Source: Slackia isoflavoniconvertens
GTDB lineage: Bacteria > Actinomycetota > Coriobacteriia > Coriobacteriales > Eggerthellaceae
Assembly (NCBI RefSeq): GCF_003725955.1
Contig: NZ_QIBZ01000001.1
Location: 174,939 to 238,938, forward strand
Length of the DNA: 64,000 bases
Reading direction: 5' to 3'
Each line of letters starts with the position of its first letter. Within the stretch, counting starts at the first letter, position 1. The translations under genes and the position numbers were made by a program. Below the pieces are notes generated by a model. That model saw nothing but the letters and a program-made list of their open reading frames with translations, made no database searches and was not told where the DNA came from. Of this stretch, positions 61,901 through 64,000 are shown piece after piece.

Positions 61901-63376
61901 GATGCCTACCTCAGTGACGAAATCGTGCGCCTGATGCGCGAGCGCTCGGGAGGCACGAAAACGCCGCTTATATTGAAAACCGACGAAAGCGATGCCTCGG
62001 GGCCGTTGCGCATTCGCGTGCGCTCGTTCGTCGAGACCGTTGATGCTCGCCGCGAGCGCGCGTCGGCCCCTGCGACGCCGCATGAACTGCCCGACCCATA
62101 CCCGCGGAAGTTCACGCGTGCCGATCGACGCGAGAAGGTCATTCTGGTGCCGAACACCTCGCACGCGTTCTGTAGGCTCATGAGCTCGGTGTTTTGCAAA
62201 CAGGGCGTGCGTGCCGTTCCTCTCGATTTGGGCCGCGAACGTGCTATCGAGCTTGGCAAGCGATACGTGCACAACGACATATGCTTCCCGGCCCAAATCG
62301 TAATCGGTGAAGCGCTCGCTGCGCTCGAAAGCGGTCAATACGACGATGCCGATGTCGCTATTGGCACGGGAAAATACATCGGCGATTGCCGCCTTACCCA
62401 CTATGCGGCGCTGTTGCGCAAAGCGCTCGACGATGCGGGGTATGAGCATGTTCCCATTATCACGAACGACGATGCTGACGCGCATAATATCCATCCAGGC
62501 TTTCGCATGAATCTCGCGAGCGCGATTCGCATCGCCATGGGCCTGCCCATGATTGACGCGCTCGAGGCGCTCTTGCGCCGCATTCGCCCCTATGAGCTTG
62601 AGCCGGGCGCTGCTGATGCGGCATTTGAGGCGGGCATCGACGCGATTATGGAAGGCATCGAGCGTCATGGCGTTGCTGGCGCGAAGCGTGGGTTCAAACA
62701 TGCGATTTCGCTTATGAACAACGTGGAGTACGACCGAAGCAACCCGCGCCCGACGGTGCTCATCGTGGGCGAATACCTGCTCAACTTCCATCCTGGCGCC
62801 AATCGCGACATTGAGGCGTATCTTGAACGGAACGGCTTCGAGATTATCGAGGCGCGCATGACCGACGTGATTCGCAAAACGTATTTCTACCAAGATGCCC
62901 AGTCTCGTGAATTCCATGTGACCAGGCCCGCTGCGAACGTTGCCTTCAATCGCGTGGCAAACGCGCTTTTCGAGCATGCGCATGATGTGTGCGACCGCAT
63001 TGGCAAAGCGCACCCGCTCTATGAGCCGCCATGCCGCATGGGCGATCTCGTGCAAGCGAGCGACCCAATCATCCATCACACCTTCGACGCCGGGGAAGGC
63101 GTGCTCATCGCCGCCGAGATTTTGCATCAGGCGCAGCATGGCTGCAATTCTTTCGTCATCTTGCAGCCGTTTGGCTGCCTTCCCAACCACGTCGTGGGGC
63201 GCGGCATCGTCAAGCAGCTCAAGGAACGCTATCCTCATGCGAATATTTTGCCGCTCGATTACGACCCCGATGTGAGCTTCGCCAATATCGAGAACAGGCT
63301 GCAAATGCTTGTGATGAGCGCTCGCGCTGGTCAGGCGGCGCATGGCGACTGCTCGAAGGAGGCATGTCGTGGCTAG
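58958..63376 (+). CDS. giant acyl-CoA dehydratase activase / 2-hydroxyacyl-CoA dehydratase-like fusion
   Basis: About 1472 residues. Two BadF/HgdC-type actin-like ATPase domains come first. The first starts near residue 15 (GIDIGSTTVKAVVLD, ELGGQDAKMIFF, AGGTGAFIDEVAEVL). The second starts near 347 (WLGIDSGSTTTKLALV, DIGGQDMKAMWV, ACSSGCGSFLENFAQ with the bridging-cluster cysteine). A Cys cluster CDKCANRCARTV follows near 634, then a DUF2229-like domain (ITVGLPRVLALWDT, near 711) and an HgdB-like dehydratase-component domain (about 1060-1420). Such proteins are common in anaerobes and are thought to drive ATP-dependent one-electron reduction of a difficult substrate; none is tied to a substrate here. 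Start uncertain: ATG 58958 has AAGGG close upstream, ATG 58931 adds nine residues but no ribosome site. Confidence 0.88.
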   Translation: MTEMTAAQSRNLHVGIDIGSTTVKAVVLDADTNEELFGVYRRHGSQQIQATLRVLDEIVARFPLSHIRCALCGSGSEDIARGIGAPFIQEVVAGATAVRALYPQANCTIELGGQDAKMIFFRHDESGVQELGDMRMNGSCAGGTGAFIDEVAEVLSIPVEQFNEYAEAGMRTYDISGRCGVYAKTDIQPLLNNGVSKCDLALSTFHAIAKQTLGGLAQGLDVRAPIVFMGGPLTFNPRLIGVFKERLGLSDDQALIPDHPETMVARGAALSLSDLFAAEDASLCIEHARVALSELESSFEAQPTDAPLFANAEEKADFEARHGKLAECGGVARARELCDSNRSLRVWLGIDSGSTTTKLALVADDGEVIDSFYASNEGEPLAIARDALIALRDRYASAGIQLDIAGVGVTGYGEDLFASALSADCHTVETVAHARAARAFVPDASFILDIGGQDMKAMWVEDGIVRDIVVNEACSSGCGSFLENFAQSLGIQTSDIAQAAFRSEHPAHLGSRCTVFMNSSIVSEQKNGRTPDDIMAGLCRSIIENVFTKVIRVSNLDSLGDRIVVQGGTFANDAVLRALEVYVGRNVVRAPYPGLMGAIGCALIAHDRSTGEKSSFIGLDALDGFAFTTQANVPCDKCANRCARTVVSFSDGRAFVTGNRCARGEISTPAFESHAAGAVCKRVATPVNLFAVRQRLLFKEWPTRPLCTKRHITVGLPRVLALWDTAPFWTTLLRALGFDVELSSLSTRKMYEDGLPSVTSDTVCFPAKVVHGHVRQLARMRVDRIFMPIITTVPTENRAETSVSMCAVVKGYPMVVKSSDDPARTWNVPFDTPLFHWFSTADRDRQLCAYLRETFDIDEDMAREAIRMADDAQKSFKRELVERGAATLDAAREAGAYAVVLASRPYHNDPLVNHRLPELFCKLGISVLPPDAVPHIEDVDLSASLIDVVNNFHARMLASAVLAAESPNLEYVQLVSFGCGHDAYLSDEIVRLMRERSGGTKTPLILKTDESDASGPLRIRVRSFVETVDARRERASAPATPHELPDPYPRKFTRADRREKVILVPNTSHAFCRLMSSVFCKQGVRAVPLDLGRERAIELGKRYVHNDICFPAQIVIGEALAALESGQYDDADVAIGTGKYIGDCRLTHYAALLRKALDDAGYEHVPIITNDDADAHNIHPGFRMNLASAIRIAMGLPMIDALEALLRRIRPYELEPGAADAAFEAGIDAIMEGIERHGVAGAKRGFKHAISLMNNVEYDRSNPRPTVLIVGEYLLNFHPGANRDIEAYLERNGFEIIEARMTDVIRKTYFYQDAQSREFHVTRPAANVAFNRVANALFEHAHDVCDRIGKAHPLYEPPCRMGDLVQASDPIIHHTFDAGEGVLIAAEILHQAQHGCNSFVILQPFGCLPNHVVGRGIVKQLKERYPHANILPLDYDPDVSFANIENRLQMLVMSARAGQAAHGDCSKEACRG

Positions 63377-63623
63377 GCCGAAAAAAGACACCGAACTATG
63401 CGCGGAACGACGCATTCTCGATGCGTTTTGGCATGTGCTCGAATCTACGCCGCTGCGTTGCGTTTCCGTTCGAACCGTCGCTCAGACGGCCGAAGTGAAC
63501 CGCGGCACGTTCTATTACCACTTCAAAAGCGTCGACGCCCTTGTCGACAGGGCGATAGAAAGCGAGCTGCTCGAACGGCATTCCATCGTGCTGTTGATGT
63601 TCACTAAGAAGTGGTCCGAGTGA
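63369..63623 (+). pseudogene. TetR-family regulator, truncated by IS21-type insertion
   Basis: The GTG start follows AAGGAGG and overlaps the activase stop. The DNA-binding domain is intact: AERRILDAFWHVLESTPLRCVSVRTVAQTAEVNRGTFYYHFKSVDALVDRAIE is a standard TetR helix-turn-helix. The frame then stops at residue 84 at TGA 63621, which is the first base of the inserted element. TetR proteins need about 100 more residues for ligand binding and dimerisation, so the regulator is probably inactive or at best a stray DNA-binding fragment. Before insertion it was likely the co-transcribed regulator of the activase gene. Confidence 0.8.
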
Positions 63624-64000
63624 TCACTGGGAAATGAGCACCGTGAGCACGAAAAATTGAGCAGTTTAAGCAAGAGGGCCGCGCCCCGGGGACCGGGGGC
63701 GCGGCCCTCGCCGTATGGTTTCCCCGGGCGGTTACCTTGGCGATCCCGCCCGGGAAGGATGGAGGAGATGACCGTGCCCCTGGACACAGTGAATGATATA
63801 CGGTCGATGGATGCCGCCGGGCGCTCGAGGTCCGAAATCGCCCGAGTGCTCCACGTGAGCCGGAACACCGTGGCGAAGTACGCCGACATGGAGGACATGT
63901 CGCCCGCCGCGCCGATGCCCCAGAGGAGGGGCAGGCCCGCGCTCGAGGGCAACGAGGAATGGGTCATCGGCGTTCTCGAGGCCGACCTCGGGGCACCGAG
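63621..64000 (+). mobile_element. IS21-family insertion sequence, left end, continues past window
   Basis: The element begins at TGATCACTGGG. Its first 46 bases contain four TGAKCAC/G words (TGATCAC, TGAGCAC, TGAGCAC, TGAGCAG), the repeated transposase-binding sites expected at IS21-type ends. A 14-bp GC stem (GAGGGCCGCGCCCC/GGGGCGCGGCCCTC, 63674-63709) and a second inverted repeat (CCCGGGCGG/CCGCCCGGG) precede the transposase start. Base composition is GC-richer than the host genes nearby. The right end is outside the window. Confidence 0.8.
63768..64000 (+). CDS. IstA-like transposase of the IS21 family, 3'-truncated by window edge
   Basis: The ATG at 63768 follows GGAGGAG. The 77 visible codons read through the window edge: DIRSMDAAGRSRSEIARVLHVSRNTVAKY is the N-terminal helix-turn-helix of IstA, followed by PMPQRRGRPALEGNEEWVIGVLEADL, the usual linker before the DDE integrase core. 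The catalytic domain and the IstB ATPase partner would lie beyond base 64000. Confidence 0.85.
   Translation, partial: MTVPLDTVNDIRSMDAAGRSRSEIARVLHVSRNTVAKYADMEDMSPAAPMPQRRGRPALEGNEEWVIGVLEADLGAP

Overview
This 64-kb window (roughly 57-60 % GC, judged by eye) looks like chromosome of an anaerobic, high-GC Gram-positive of the class Coriobacteriia, most likely the family Eggerthellaceae. That placement is an inference. It rests on the actinobacterial integration host factor (mIHF), a SARP/BTAD-type regulator, a respiration-independent PyrK/PyrD1B dihydroorotate dehydrogenase, a split transketolase, a giant 2-hydroxyacyl-CoA dehydratase activase, DUF4430 surface proteins and a hydrogenase maturation protease. 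Most genes lie on the + strand, with short leaders, ATGA/TAATG overlaps and many simple hairpin terminators.

Layout. 1-3.6 kb: end of thiE, then thiD, then a 540-bp non-coding stretch with a cluster of five DnaA-box-like 9-mers, stacked minus-strand terminators and a copy of the tRNA-Glu 3' end, followed by tRNA-Glu and tRNA-Gln and by the CCA-adding enzyme, all on the minus strand. 3.9-12.5 kb: an ATPase/BTAD regulator, secA, prfB and a two-gene transketolase. 12.8-16.0 kb: ftsE-ftsX-S41 protease homologue. 16.3-23.7 kb: rnr, a SWIM/SNF2 helicase, smpB, an acidic Cys-motif protein and ssrA (tmRNA). 24-29.2 kb: murI, rph, rdgB, a universal stress protein, mscL and rpsA. 29.7-39.2 kb: a cobalamin-riboswitch-controlled operon of a 1655-residue surface protein, a second DUF4430 protein and an ECF transporter (T, fused A-A, S). 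39.4-45.0 kb: NCS1 permease, two DUF917 proteins and a hydantoinase/oxoprolinase-family protein. 45.1-47.5 kb: an XpaC-like/TelA pair on the minus strand. 47.9-50.2 kb: a CmpB-type membrane protein, a hydrogenase maturation protease and a small membrane protein. 50.5-56.1 kb: the PyrR-attenuated pyrR-B-C-K-D-F operon. 56.2-58.8 kb: mihF, gmk, rpoZ and thiI. 58.9-64 kb: an activase/dehydratase-like giant protein and a tetR-family gene cut off by an IS21-family element that runs off the window.

The points most worth a second look are these. (1) Release factor 2 has SPT instead of the SPF stop-codon-reading tripeptide. (2) The S41 protease homologue coupled to ftsEX has lost both residues of its catalytic dyad. 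(3) The B12-riboswitch operon links transcobalamin-like domains and a PQQ-type propeller to an ECF importer. (4) Two large intergenic hairpin elements share one architecture but have unrelated, self-complementary arms. (5) There is a DnaA-box cluster beside thiD. (6) A Cys-motif acidic protein is lodged between smpB and ssrA.

All calls come from reading the sequence and recognising motifs. No database search or folding program was run.
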